A stretch of DNA of 64,000 nucleotides. Origin: Cyclobacteriaceae bacterium. GTDB taxonomy: Bacteria; Bacteroidota; Bacteroidia; Cytophagales; Cyclobacteriaceae. The stretch's first letter is position 1. Every line of letters begins with the position of its first letter. The notes under the pieces were generated by a model. That model saw nothing but the letters and a program-made list of their open reading frames with translations. It did no database searches and was not told the DNA's origin. This document shows positions 1-8,661 of this stretch, in pieces. A program made the translations under genes and the position numbers. The stretch lies in the NCBI GenBank assembly GCA_029858965.1, contig JAOUDZ010000001.1:62001-126000 (forward strand), written 5' to 3'.

Positions 1-2184
1 TGGGGCAGCGAATAAATCTGGCGAAACCTGTAAGGGATAGTGTTCATCGCGAATGCGACTGTAATAAAGTGGCTGATAAACCGAATCCTTCATTGTTTCT
101 GGCCACATAGGTATAAAGGGTGCTAGTCCAGCCTGATGCGTAAGCATCTCTATAATCGTTACATCCTTTTTATTTGTTTTCTTCAGTTCAGGCAGATAGA
201 ATGATACTTTTTTGTAAATGTCAATCAATTTTTTTTCATGCATGAACATGACGGCTTGCAAGGTTGCAGAGACCTTAGTAAGTGAAGCAAGGTCGTAAAT
301 TGTCTCATTGGTGACGGGGTTATTGTTCTCGTACGTCAGTCCGCCAAACGATTTTTCATACACTACTTTCCCATCCTTAGCCACAAACACCTGGCAACCC
401 GGTGTGGCTCCAATTTGGATAGCTTCATCAACAATGCGATTAATTTTTTCCAGGGTCCTGCTGTCCATTCCAGCATCCTCAGGTATAGAATACGCCAGCC
501 TGTTAATACTCTTGGTTTTCATGCCTGTTCCCTCCGCAAGCTGAGGCGAGGCTGTGAATGGCAGAATACCACTTGCACCAAGGGCGCCAAAAATTACCTG
601 AGGAACAGCTCTCAATGTTTCAGGAGTATTGGTGTAGGCTGTAATTACTGTCTCCAGCTCACCGGCAGACCGCAGGAAACTTTCGTTTCCGAAATCACAA
701 TAAATGATATCGCGTGTGTCGGATAATTGATTCAACAACCTATTCAATCGTTCGATGAACGCCGGAGGTGTCTGCGGAAAGATGCCTACGATAATAACTT
801 CCTGATCTGTTAATGCATCAGACAACTCAACCAAATCTGTTTTATCATTCACAGTAAAGTAAGCTGCATTAACATACTTCATCAAATACGAATAGAAATC
901 TGTATTCGGGATATTTGCTTCACCGGTGATATACGCAAAGTGTTTACCCTCGAGCGATGTAACCGGTATTGTGTTCTCAGAATTCCGAACAACGGTGACA
1001 GCCTCAGCGTACAATTTTTGATTGAGCAAGGAAGCCTCAGGTGAATTCAATCGCGAGATCAGGTTATCAAGATTTATTTCTTGCTTACGCGATAGTCCGG
1101 CATCATACTTAGCCGCCAATATTTTTCTTACTGTAAAATCAAGCTGTTCTTCAATCTCGTGTTTTGACTTTACAAGTTTTTTTATTTTACGAACAGCAGG
1201 TCCTATTTCCGTCGAACCAATCAACACATCATTCCCTGCCTGAAAGGCCAGCAATTCCGCATCTCCACTTCGGTTTTTTTCTGTCATTTCCTTAATCTGC
1301 CCGAGGTCAACAAAGGAGAGTCCGGTAAAATTCATTTTATTCTTTAGCCAGTTGGCGGTGAAGAGCAATGAAAGTGTGGTCGCGTCAAATCCATTTTTCT
1401 TCGCGAGCTTCAGGTTTTCGTAAAACAACGGAAAGCTGGAAGCCGCTGGCATTACCCCGGCCAAATCATTTTCAAAAAGTTTCTGATAGGGGTAGGCCCG
1501 AACCGAATCAATATTGGCTTGTATTGTCGGAAAGTGTTCCTGGACATCAGTTATGGTCAGCCCATTTATCGTAAAATGTTTGGCACAGGCCAGTACACCA
1601 TGATCATGCAATCCACGTACAAATGCAGTTGTTTTATCTGCCACCTTAAGATAGTTTTCTCCAAAGGAACGATAACTGATATTCGGATCTTGTGGATTAT
1701 TATTTACGTCTGCGATTGGGGCAAAATTTAAATTCAATCCCACGATTTTCATCTGCCGCGCTATCTCTGTACCCATTTGATAGATCATCGAATCATTTTT
1801 CAATGCACCTAACACGAGGGCTCTGGGATAACTTAACGTGCTGTCTACCATTTGGCCCAATCCCCACTCTCCATCTTGACCGACGAAAAGTGGTATTGCA
1901 GAAACATGCTGCAATCTTTTTGTAATTGTGGCTTGATTGTATGGCGTTTCGTGCTGAAATATGACGCCTCCAATTTCGTGGCTTTTAATCTGGTCTTCAA
2001 TTCTTGCCATATCCTCCAGCGGAGTGTTGGAAGGTACTGTTACCATAAAAAGTTGTCCGATTTTTTCCTCCACATCCAGGGAATTGAAAACACTATCCAC
2101 CCACCGACTCTTGTCGGATTGGGCTTCAGCGCTTGGGAATGCCACACGCAAGAGAAGAAAACATACAAAAACTTTTTTTATCAT
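1..2184 (-). CDS. GH3-like / serine hydrolase (beta-lactamase type) fusion protein, 3' end outside window
   Basis: The reverse-strand frame runs from ATG at 2184 off the left edge with no stop, giving at least 728 residues. Residues 1-22 are a signal peptide ending in EAQ. Residues about 25-380 have the layout of the glycoside hydrolase family 3 (NagZ-type) barrel: EEKIGQLF, GLNLNFAPIADVN, and a Lys-His-Phe at 202-204. The serine-hydrolase/class C beta-lactamase domain begins near residue 570 and shows the nucleophile motif SLTK at 634-637. Such fusions are common in Bacteroidota and are linked to peptidoglycan or chitin-oligosaccharide processing. The position of the GH3 catalytic Asp-x-His dyad reads D213-V-Q215, so the general acid/base His is missing, although the nucleophile-position Asp293 (GLSFVD) is present. 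The GH3 half may therefore be inactive or altered. The C-terminus cannot be judged. Confidence 0.85.
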   Translation of the reverse strand, partial: MIKKVFVCFLLLRVAFPSAEAQSDKSRWVDSVFNSLDVEEKIGQLFMVTVPSNTPLEDMARIEDQIKSHEIGGVIFQHETPYNQATITKRLQHVSAIPLFVGQDGEWGLGQMVDSTLSYPRALVLGALKNDSMIYQMGTEIARQMKIVGLNLNFAPIADVNNNPQDPNISYRSFGENYLKVADKTTAFVRGLHDHGVLACAKHFTINGLTITDVQEHFPTIQANIDSVRAYPYQKLFENDLAGVMPAASSFPLFYENLKLAKKNGFDATTLSLLFTANWLKNKMNFTGLSFVDLGQIKEMTEKNRSGDAELLAFQAGNDVLIGSTEIGPAVRKIKKLVKSKHEIEEQLDFTVRKILAAKYDAGLSRKQEINLDNLISRLNSPEASLLNQKLYAEAVTVVRNSENTIPVTSLEGKHFAYITGEANIPNTDFYSYLMKYVNAAYFTVNDKTDLVELSDALTDQEVIIVGIFPQTPPAFIERLNRLLNQLSDTRDIIYCDFGNESFLRSAGELETVITAYTNTPETLRAVPQVIFGALGASGILPFTASPQLAEGTGMKTKSINRLAYSIPEDAGMDSRTLEKINRIVDEAIQIGATPGCQVFVAKDGKVVYEKSFGGLTYENNNPVTNETIYDLASLTKVSATLQAVMFMHEKKLIDIYKKVSFYLPELKKTNKKDVTIIEMLTHQAGLAPFIPMWPETMKDSVYQPLYYSRIRDEHYPLQVSPDLFAAP

Positions 2185-2351
2185 CAACCTGTTTAGTTTT
2201 GAAATGGATGATTATAGAGGCAACTTTGTGTGCTTCAAGATGTAAAATTAGTCAATTAGGAGTGCTTTTAGTGCATCTTACCCTTGAATGGGTGCAGTTT
2301 TAGACAGTGCCATGGCATGTCCGCTAAGAGGATATTCTTTAAAGTAACCAC

Positions 2352-2753
2352 ATGAAGTTCCCGCAATTATTTACAAAAATTCCCAAACACAAGCGATTTG
2401 GTTATACCCCAAGGCACTATGATCCACAGGAAGAGGAACGTAAGGAGAGAGAGTTGCGGATCCGACAAGAATTGATTACCGAAGGCGGCGCAGGGAAAAG
2501 GGAAGATAATGGATTGAAAGGGGAATTGTCAACCGATTATCGTTCGCGCATTGCCGGGTCATTCAAGAATGCAAAGAAAACCCATTCCGGGCAGTCTGAT
2601 ACTTCAGCAAACATGTTACGCCTTATCATTGCGCTGACCATGACCGTGGGTTTGATTGCTTACTTGCAGGTCGGGAAAAACGCATTGATTGGGGTTGCTT
2701 TGTTTATTATTCCACTTTATTTATACCTAAAATTTAGAAAGTCCCGGGGTTAA
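2352..2753 (+). CDS. Small conserved membrane protein upstream of mutL
   Basis: A 133-residue protein whose function I do not recognise. The first about 90 residues are hydrophilic and highly charged, with many Glu/Arg at 26-45. The C-terminus has two closely spaced hydrophobic segments at about 95-112 and 116-130, so the N-terminal part probably faces the cytoplasm. It lies 34 bp before mutL on the same strand, so cotranscription is likely. I recall similar small proteins in front of mutL in related genomes, but that is memory and not something the sequence proves. Confidence 0.7.
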   Translation: MKFPQLFTKIPKHKRFGYTPRHYDPQEEERKERELRIRQELITEGGAGKREDNGLKGELSTDYRSRIAGSFKNAKKTHSGQSDTSANMLRLIIALTMTVGLIAYLQVGKNALIGVALFIIPLYLYLKFRKSRG

Positions 2754-2787
2754 TCCGGACCATATTCAATTTGCATATTCAATATTG

Positions 2788-4578
2788 ATGCCTGATATAA
2801 TTCAGCTTTTACCGGATTCTATTGCCAACCAGATTGCTGCAGGCGAGGTCGTTCAAAGACCCGCTTCGGCAGCAAAAGAATTGCTGGAGAATGCCATCGA
2901 TGCGGAAGCCACATCGATCAAGCTGATCATAAAGGAGGCAGGAAAAACACTTCTTCAGGTAATGGATGACGGGAAGGGAATGTCTGAGACTGATGCCCGA
3001 ATGAGCCTGGAGCGACATGCCACTTCAAAAATCAGGAAAGCGGAAGATTTGTTTCAGCTGCGCACAATGGGGTTCCGGGGAGAAGCCCTTGCGTCTCTGG
3101 CAGCCGTCTCCCAAATGGAAATGAAAACGCGATTAGCTGACCAGGAGCTTGGGACTTTGTTGGTTATAGAAGGTTCTGAAGTGAAGCGTCAGGAGCCAAC
3201 AGCATGTGATATTGGCACCAGCATAGCTGTAAAGAATCTTTTTTACAATATCCCCGCGCGGCGGAATTTTCTGAAATCAAATGCAAATGAATATCAGCAC
3301 ATTCTTGACGAATTTCAACGGCTTGCGCTTTCACATCCTGAAATTTCATTTCAACTAATTGAAACAGATACAATCGAATATGATTTACCGCCATGCAAAC
3401 TAAGCCAACGGATAGTGAACATTTTCGGAAAATCGTATCAGGAGCAGCTGGCTCCGTGTCAGGAAGAGACTGCGCTGGTCAGGATAAGCGGATACCTGGG
3501 TAAACCACAAGCTGCGCGCAAAAAAAGGGGCGAGCAATTCTTATTTGTGAATAAGCGATTTATTCGGAACAATTATCTTAACCATGCCGTAATGACCGGT
3601 TTCGAAGGACTACTCTCCGATAACAGCTTTCCATTTTACGTACTCTTCATCGAAATAGACCCCAGGCATATCGACGTCAATGTTCACCCTACCAAAACGG
3701 AAATTAAGTTTGATGATGAGCGTGCAGTCTATGCCGTTGTACTGTCAGCCGTACGTCAGGCTATTGGAGCGCACAACCTAACGCCAGCCATTGATTTTGA
3801 TGCTGACGTAAATATTATCGATAAATTGGCGAACGCATCTCCTCAATCAAAGGAAGTATATTTTGAAGAACGATTCAGCACAGCGCTCAACCGTTCCAAT
3901 CTTGAGCATTGGGAAAAGGTTTTTGATGATGATAAAAAAGAAAGTCCTGAGCTAGCGTCTCAGGTTCAAACCCTTCGGTTCGATAGTGCAGTTAATCAGC
4001 CCTCGGATTTACTTCAGGAGAAAACATACTTTCAACTTCATGACCGATATATCGTTAAACAGGTGAAGTCAGGAGTATTATTTGTAGATCAGCATGCAGC
4101 TCATGAAAGAATTTTATTTGAGAAATTCTTGAACCAGAGCAGAAATAGATCGGCGCAAAGTCAGCAAAGCCTATTTCCCCTCACGCTCACATTTAACGCA
4201 GCTGACTTTGCCTTAATCATGGAGATGCAACAGGAAATTGAAGCATTGGGTTTTAGAATAGAAGTATTTGGCAAAAACACCTTGTTGGTAAACGGTGTGC
4301 CGGCCAATATTTCCTCCAGCCGCGAAAGGGACTTGTTTGAAGGGCTTATAGAGCAGTTCAAAATCAATCAGGCTGAATTATCGGTTCCGCTGGGTGAAAA
4401 TCTTGCACGCGCGCTGGCAAAGCGTGCCGCAACAAAGCCTGGCCAGATGCTGGTCCGGGATGAAATGAAGGCGCTGGTGGATAGTCTGTTTGCCTGCACC
4501 ACACCAAATTATTCACCGGACGGGAGGCCCACTTTCTTTATTTTTGAATTGAATAAAATAGAAACTTACTTTCGATAG
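2788..4578 (+). CDS. mutL: DNA mismatch repair protein MutL
   Basis: A 596-residue MutL, normal in length. MutL couples mismatch recognition by MutS to strand removal. The N-terminal GHKL ATPase motifs are present: ENAIDA (about 35-40), DDGKGM (about 60-65) and GFRGEALAS (about 95-103). The C-terminal domain carries DQHAAHERILFE at about 434-445, which fits the DQHA(x)2E(x)4E endonuclease motif of MutL proteins that nick DNA themselves. The zinc-site motif usually written CPHGRP reads SPDGRP near 576-581, so two expected ligands differ. ATG at 2788 is preferred over an in-frame TTG one codon earlier. The gene is followed after 24 bp by two rhomboid protease genes on the same strand. Confidence 0.96.
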   Translation: MPDIIQLLPDSIANQIAAGEVVQRPASAAKELLENAIDAEATSIKLIIKEAGKTLLQVMDDGKGMSETDARMSLERHATSKIRKAEDLFQLRTMGFRGEALASLAAVSQMEMKTRLADQELGTLLVIEGSEVKRQEPTACDIGTSIAVKNLFYNIPARRNFLKSNANEYQHILDEFQRLALSHPEISFQLIETDTIEYDLPPCKLSQRIVNIFGKSYQEQLAPCQEETALVRISGYLGKPQAARKKRGEQFLFVNKRFIRNNYLNHAVMTGFEGLLSDNSFPFYVLFIEIDPRHIDVNVHPTKTEIKFDDERAVYAVVLSAVRQAIGAHNLTPAIDFDADVNIIDKLANASPQSKEVYFEERFSTALNRSNLEHWEKVFDDDKKESPELASQVQTLRFDSAVNQPSDLLQEKTYFQLHDRYIVKQVKSGVLFVDQHAAHERILFEKFLNQSRNRSAQSQQSLFPLTLTFNAADFALIMEMQQEIEALGFRIEVFGKNTLLVNGVPANISSSRERDLFEGLIEQFKINQAELSVPLGENLARALAKRAATKPGQMLVRDEMKALVDSLFACTTPNYSPDGRPTFFIFELNKIETYFR

Positions 4579-4602
4579 ACTATAGCCTACAAACACTAGA
4601 TT

Positions 4603-5229
4603 ATGCTGAGACTTACCCCGGTTGTCAGGAGCTTGATAATAATAAATGTCCTGTTTTTCGTCGCCAAGATTATTGCACCCACCAAAGATTTTGGGTATTG
4701 TATTGGGATAAGCTTTCCGAATGACCTAGTCACGGGTTTCCTTTCTTTGTGGAATGTAAAAACTGACTGTTTCAAGCCTTATCAATTATTCACCTACATG
4801 TTTGTGCACGGCAGCTTTATGCATATCTTTTTTAATATGCTTATGCTGGCATTTATGGGACCCATGCTGGAGGAATATTGGGGCACAAAGCGATTTACTA
4901 TTTTTTACGTCGTAACCGGAATTGGCGCCGGAGTGTTTAACATTCTCGTTAATATGTTTTTTGGCGCAGGTTCGTTTGGCATAATGATGGGTGCCTCCGG
5001 TGCGGTTTACGGAGTTTTGATGGGTATTGGTATGGTATTTCCGGATATGGAAATTCAGCTCCTGATCCCTCCTATTCCCATCAAAGCAAAGTACCTTGTG
5101 CTGGTACTGGGGGGACTGAATTTCATGTTGGACAGCAGCGGAAACGTGGCCCATTTTGCCCATTTGGGCGGTGTGGTTTTTGCTTTTATTTTGATAACGA
5201 TCTGGAAGAATCAGGGTAGGATTTATTAG
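4603..5229 (+). CDS. Rhomboid family intramembrane serine protease (first of a tandem pair)
   Basis: A 208-residue polytopic membrane protein of the rhomboid family, which cleaves membrane-anchored substrates inside the bilayer. The nucleophile motif is GASGA with Ser132, and the catalytic His187 sits in AHFAHLGG. The conserved HGSFMHIFFNML segment (about residues 68-79) supplies the loop-1/TM2 His and Asn region. Six hydrophobic segments can be drawn. The next gene is a second rhomboid, and mutL lies directly upstream. The two rhomboids diverge strongly outside the motifs, so this is not a recent duplication. The substrate is unknown. Confidence 0.93.
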   Translation: MLRLTPVVRSLIIINVLFFVAKIIAPTKDFGYCIGISFPNDLVTGFLSLWNVKTDCFKPYQLFTYMFVHGSFMHIFFNMLMLAFMGPMLEEYWGTKRFTIFYVVTGIGAGVFNILVNMFFGAGSFGIMMGASGAVYGVLMGIGMVFPDMEIQLLIPPIPIKAKYLVLVLGGLNFMLDSSGNVAHFAHLGGVVFAFILITIWKNQGRIY

Positions 5230-5240
5230 TATTGACAGTT

Positions 5241-6122
5241 ATGTTGGAAGAATTCAAAAACGCATTTCAACGACCTAACAACGGTCATGTTCAGTTGATC
5301 ATCATCAATGTGGTGGTGTATTTGGTTATTGCTGTCATTTTTGTGTTCTCCACTGCCTTCCAGGCGCCCGGGTTCTTTGAGGTGATTCACCACCAACTCG
5401 CTATCCCTGCACCAATCGTCGAGTTTATTCAAAAACCCTGGACGGTCATCACCTACGCTTTTGTACATGATTGGACCGGCATATTTCACATTCTGTTCAA
5501 CATGTTGGTTTTTTATTGGTTTGGGAAACTATTCGTGGAATATCTGGGGAGTGATAAACTTATAGCAGTTTATTTTCTGGGTGCACTTGCCGGGGGCGTT
5601 GCTTACCTTTTGGTATACAATCTAATACCGTTCTATGAAGCAAGAATTCCTACAGGAGGAATGGTTGGCGCTTCAGCAGCCGTTTATGCTGTTGTAGTCG
5701 CGACCGCCACGCTGCTTCCCGATTATACGTTCTTTCTACTCTTTCTGGGGCCTGTAAGAATCAAATATATTGCTGGATTCTACATCATTGTTTCTTTCTT
5801 AGGATCTGTAGGTCCCAATGAAGGCGGAAATGTGGCACACCTGGGTGGGGCGTTGATTGGATTCTTGTACATCAAGCAACTTCAGGCTGGTGTTAATTGG
5901 GGAAGTTGGATCACGGCGATTATAGAATTTATCAAAAGTTTGTTTGCGCCCAAGCCCGCCGTTAAGGTTACGTACCGAAAGCAATCAACTACAAAGAAGG
6001 CGGCAAAATCTTCCGTTTCTCAGGCAGAAATAGATACAATCCTGGATAAAATCTCAGATGGTGGTTATGAAAGTCTGACCAAAGACGAGAAGGAAAAGTT
6101 ATTTAATGCCAGCAAGAAATAG
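5241..6122 (+). CDS. Rhomboid family protease with C-terminal DUF6576-like tail
   Basis: A 293-residue rhomboid. Ser145 lies in GASAA and His200 in VAHLGG, with HILFNMLVFYWFG at about 82-94 giving the conserved His/Asn segment. A basic linker after the last membrane segment leads to a soluble tail at about 255-293 (EIDTILDKISDGGYESLT...), the form of the short DUF6576 tail found on Bacteroidota rhomboids. I chose ATG at 5241 rather than the in-frame TTG at 5232, because the TTG lies only 2 bp after the stop of the preceding rhomboid. The pair almost certainly forms one transcription unit. The tail may recruit a cytoplasmic partner; that is inference. Confidence 0.92.
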   Translation: MLEEFKNAFQRPNNGHVQLIIINVVVYLVIAVIFVFSTAFQAPGFFEVIHHQLAIPAPIVEFIQKPWTVITYAFVHDWTGIFHILFNMLVFYWFGKLFVEYLGSDKLIAVYFLGALAGGVAYLLVYNLIPFYEARIPTGGMVGASAAVYAVVVATATLLPDYTFFLLFLGPVRIKYIAGFYIIVSFLGSVGPNEGGNVAHLGGALIGFLYIKQLQAGVNWGSWITAIIEFIKSLFAPKPAVKVTYRKQSTTKKAAKSSVSQAEIDTILDKISDGGYESLTKDEKEKLFNASKK

Positions 6123-6154
6123 CATCCTTTTTTCACAGCCGGATCGCCTTCCCA

Positions 6155-6835
6155 TTATTGATACATTCTATTGAAAAAAGCTTTCAGTGAAGTCGTAATG
6201 ACAGATGGATCAGTGGAGTATAATATCTCATAGCTTTGCTGATTGAACTTTGCCAGACCATTATAGTACTCTACTTCGGACAAGCCATGGTCATCGATAA
6301 TCTCTTCCCGTATCTCCTGATCATTAATCACCTGGATATATGTTTTTATCCGGTCATTTTCATTGATTAGTTTCACGACCTTTCGTTTTTCTCGCTGCCC
6401 TCTGGAGAGATATTCCCACGGAGATTTGAAACCATCAGCCACTGACATTTTCCGGGGTTGCGTTCGTGGCGTCCTGACTATCCGACTTTCATAGAGCCTG
6501 GTTCCGGTTATGGTTATTTCTTTTAACATCCGAATGCGTTCACTCAACCGGATAAGGATATCTTCTTCTTCAAAGAAAAGGGGTAACTCAAGCGTGTTAT
6601 AACTAACCAGGGATAATACAAGTGTATCCGCTGCGGAGGTAAGAAGTTTAAAACCCCCATTCGAATCTGTTACCACACCTCGATTGGAATTCTTTATACG
6701 GACGTGAACACCTGCCAGCGCCTTCAGCGAAATAGAGTCTACAACGATCCCACGTGTTATTTTCTGTGAAAAGCCAGATACAACAATGGTCAAAACAAGT
6801 GTAGTAAGGCAGGATGATTTTTTCCAACTATTCAT
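6155..6835 (-). CDS. Secreted protein with carboxypeptidase-regulatory-like domain
   Basis: A 226-residue protein with a signal peptide (about 1-23, ending in SGFSQ). Next comes a CarboxypepD_reg-like beta-sandwich at about 26-95: a GIVVDS start, a GVHVRIKN strand, and GVVTDSNGGFKL, the characteristic turn. The remainder (about 100-226) is charged and unrecognised. Bacteroidota use this sandwich as an N-terminal module of TonB-dependent receptors, but here no barrel follows, so the protein is probably a stand-alone periplasmic or surface protein. It is convergent with the second rhomboid gene. Its function is unknown. Confidence 0.8.
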   Translation of the reverse strand: MNSWKKSSCLTTLVLTIVVSGFSQKITRGIVVDSISLKALAGVHVRIKNSNRGVVTDSNGGFKLLTSAADTLVLSLVSYNTLELPLFFEEEDILIRLSERIRMLKEITITGTRLYESRIVRTPRTQPRKMSVADGFKSPWEYLSRGQREKRKVVKLINENDRIKTYIQVINDQEIREEIIDDHGLSEVEYYNGLAKFNQQSYEILYSTDPSVITTSLKAFFNRMYQ

Positions 6836-6886
6836 GTACCATGATCGACTCGAAACGCATTAGTTGTAGGATGAATGGAACGGAAA

Positions 6887-7933
6887 TTAAGTTTTATTCG
6901 CTAGTTGTCCACAGGCAGCATCGATATCTTTTCCCCGGCTTTTCCGGATTCGAGTAGTAATGCCGTTCCGCTCAAGCATGTCCATGTACATATTCAACGC
7001 TGCTTCAGGTGCTTGCTGAAATTCTCCATCATCAATAGGATTATACTCTATCAGGTTAACTTTGGAGGGCACGATTTTGCAAAATTTAAGCAGGGCTGTA
7101 GCATGTTCCTCAGTATCATTAATGCCTTTCCATACAACATATTCATACGTGACTTTCTTCTTCGTTTTTTGATACCAGTATTGAAGGGCCTTGCCAAGGT
7201 CATGCAACGGGTTGGTTTCATTAATAGGCATTATGGCTGACCGCGTTTTATCCAGCGCTGCGTGCAGAGAAACAGCCAGATTGAACTTCACATCATCATC
7301 GGCCATCTTCACAATCATCTTTGCAATTCCAACGGTAGATACTGTAATACGCTTTGAAGCCATATTCAACCCTTTCTGATCCGTAATTTTTTCAATGGCT
7401 GAAACGACGTTCGCATAATTAAGCAGTGGTTCTCCCATACCCATAAATACGATATTTGTAAGCGGGCGCCCAAAGAACAGCTCAGCCTGGTCCCTGATTG
7501 CAACGACCTGGTCATAGATCTCATCCGGGCTTAGGTTTCGCTGTCGTTTAAGTCGCGCTGTTGCACAGAATTTGCATGCCAGGCTGCATCCTACCTGGGA
7601 AGAAACACAAGCTGTGATTCGTTTTTCAGTGGGAATTAGAACGGATTCTACTACCATCCCATCATATAGCGTCACGGCATTTTTTATTGTGCCATCGGCG
7701 CTGCGTTGCATGTGGTCCACTTTAATGTGGTTGATGGTGAAATTCTCCTTCAGCATATCCCGGAGGCTTATGGAAAGGTTGGTCATCTGATCAAAACTCT
7801 TTGCCGACTTATTCCATAGCCATTCGTACACCTGCTGGGCCCGAAAGGACTTTTCTCCCTGCTGGGCAAAGAATTCCTTCAGCTCATCGAGTTTGAGTTT
7901 TCTGATATCCCGTTTGGAAGATGCTTCTACCAT
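6887..7933 (-). CDS. rlmN: Dual-specificity 23S rRNA / tRNA adenine C2-methyltransferase RlmN
   Basis: A 348-residue radical-SAM enzyme that methylates C2 of A2503 in 23S rRNA and A37 in certain tRNAs. The 4Fe-4S-binding motif CxxxCxxC is at C116, C120 and C123 (CSLACKFC). The catalytic C-terminal cysteine, which becomes methylated in this family, is in AACGQL at C341. GMGEPLLNY at about 165-173 is the family glycine/glutamate motif. The length is typical. The start ATG at 7933 fits the family N-terminus. A TACCTTTG sequence on the same strand at 7938-7945 would leave almost no leader if it is a promoter -7 box. Confidence 0.97.
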   Translation of the reverse strand: MVEASSKRDIRKLKLDELKEFFAQQGEKSFRAQQVYEWLWNKSAKSFDQMTNLSISLRDMLKENFTINHIKVDHMQRSADGTIKNAVTLYDGMVVESVLIPTEKRITACVSSQVGCSLACKFCATARLKRQRNLSPDEIYDQVVAIRDQAELFFGRPLTNIVFMGMGEPLLNYANVVSAIEKITDQKGLNMASKRITVSTVGIAKMIVKMADDDVKFNLAVSLHAALDKTRSAIMPINETNPLHDLGKALQYWYQKTKKKVTYEYVVWKGINDTEEHATALLKFCKIVPSKVNLIEYNPIDDGEFQQAPEAALNMYMDMLERNGITTRIRKSRGKDIDAACGQLANKT

Positions 7934-8044
7934 GGCACAAAGGTAGAGAAAGAACTTAATCTTTCATTTTGGACGCTAAACTACCAACAGGCACAAGATT
8001 AACCTGGTTTGCCAGAATTTCTGTCGATCGATAACAAATTTGAA

Positions 8045-8470
8045 TTACTTGATCCGTACAAATATTTTTGTTTCACAGACCCGGGTACTGTTGGAAATAA
8101 TGAGTGAGTCGGATTTCAATTTCTCCACTGTAAACCCCTCAATAATAGTCCTGGATTTTTTGTCAAGGAAGTAAAGTCCACGACCATCGAATCGATATAA
8201 AAAAGAATTGGAATTATACGATTTCCTTTTGCTGACGATTTTAGTGCTCTCCTTTGCGGTACTATTATCCTTAAATTCTATAACCTGGGGTGATTTGTTC
8301 GACCTGCCCTTCATGTCATCAATAAGATTCTGCATATCATCGTCTTCGACTCCCAATTCATCGTCCACACAACTGCTCTCATTCACAAGTTGCCACCGGC
8401 CAACAATTGACGCTGACTGTGAAAATGAAAAAAATGGAATAAGAACGAGTATGGCAACTATCGTTTTCAT
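8045..8470 (-). CDS. Small secreted lipocalin-like protein
   Basis: A 141-residue protein with a signal peptide (MKTIVAILVLIPFFSFSQ). The mature part starts with VGRWQL and continues as predicted beta strands, a pattern shared by lipocalin-like proteins of Bacteroidota. Two cysteines, one near the N-terminus (ESSC) and one near the C-terminus (RVC), could form a disulfide. No catalytic motif is visible. It is a single gene, divergent from the DUF1611 gene, and has a TAAATTTG box 18 bp before the ATG. Function unknown. Confidence 0.75.
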   Translation of the reverse strand: MKTIVAILVLIPFFSFSQSASIVGRWQLVNESSCVDDELGVEDDDMQNLIDDMKGRSNKSPQVIEFKDNSTAKESTKIVSKRKSYNSNSFLYRFDGRGLYFLDKKSRTIIEGFTVEKLKSDSLIISNSTRVCETKIFVRIK

Positions 8471-8487
8471 GGCATGTGGAATTTAAA

Positions 8488-8495
8488 CAAATTTA
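8488..8495 (-). promoter_or_regulatory. Candidate -7 element TAnnTTTG for the lipocalin-like gene
   Basis: The reverse strand reads TAAATTTG, a full match to the Bacteroidota sigma-A -7 consensus TAnnTTTG, with 17 nt between it and the ATG at 8470. A TTG about 17 nt further upstream may serve as a weak -33 element. Motif match only. Confidence 0.4.
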
Positions 8496-8661
8496 CTCAA
8501 AATTCGGGCCGCAATAATGCTGAAATGGCATTATATGCCTTCCAGGAACCCAATACCCGAAACTGACGCATTAGCTAAACCATGACTACCATTACGCTAA
8601 ACAACTTCTTTTTGAAAACTCGCATTATTAGTCGAAATTTTCGCCCTTCAAAAGCAGACTC

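Noticed and set aside
1852-2245. Overlapping plus-strand frames of about 100 codons near the left end
   Set aside because: They are antisense to the signal peptide and first part of the GH3/serine-hydrolase gene.
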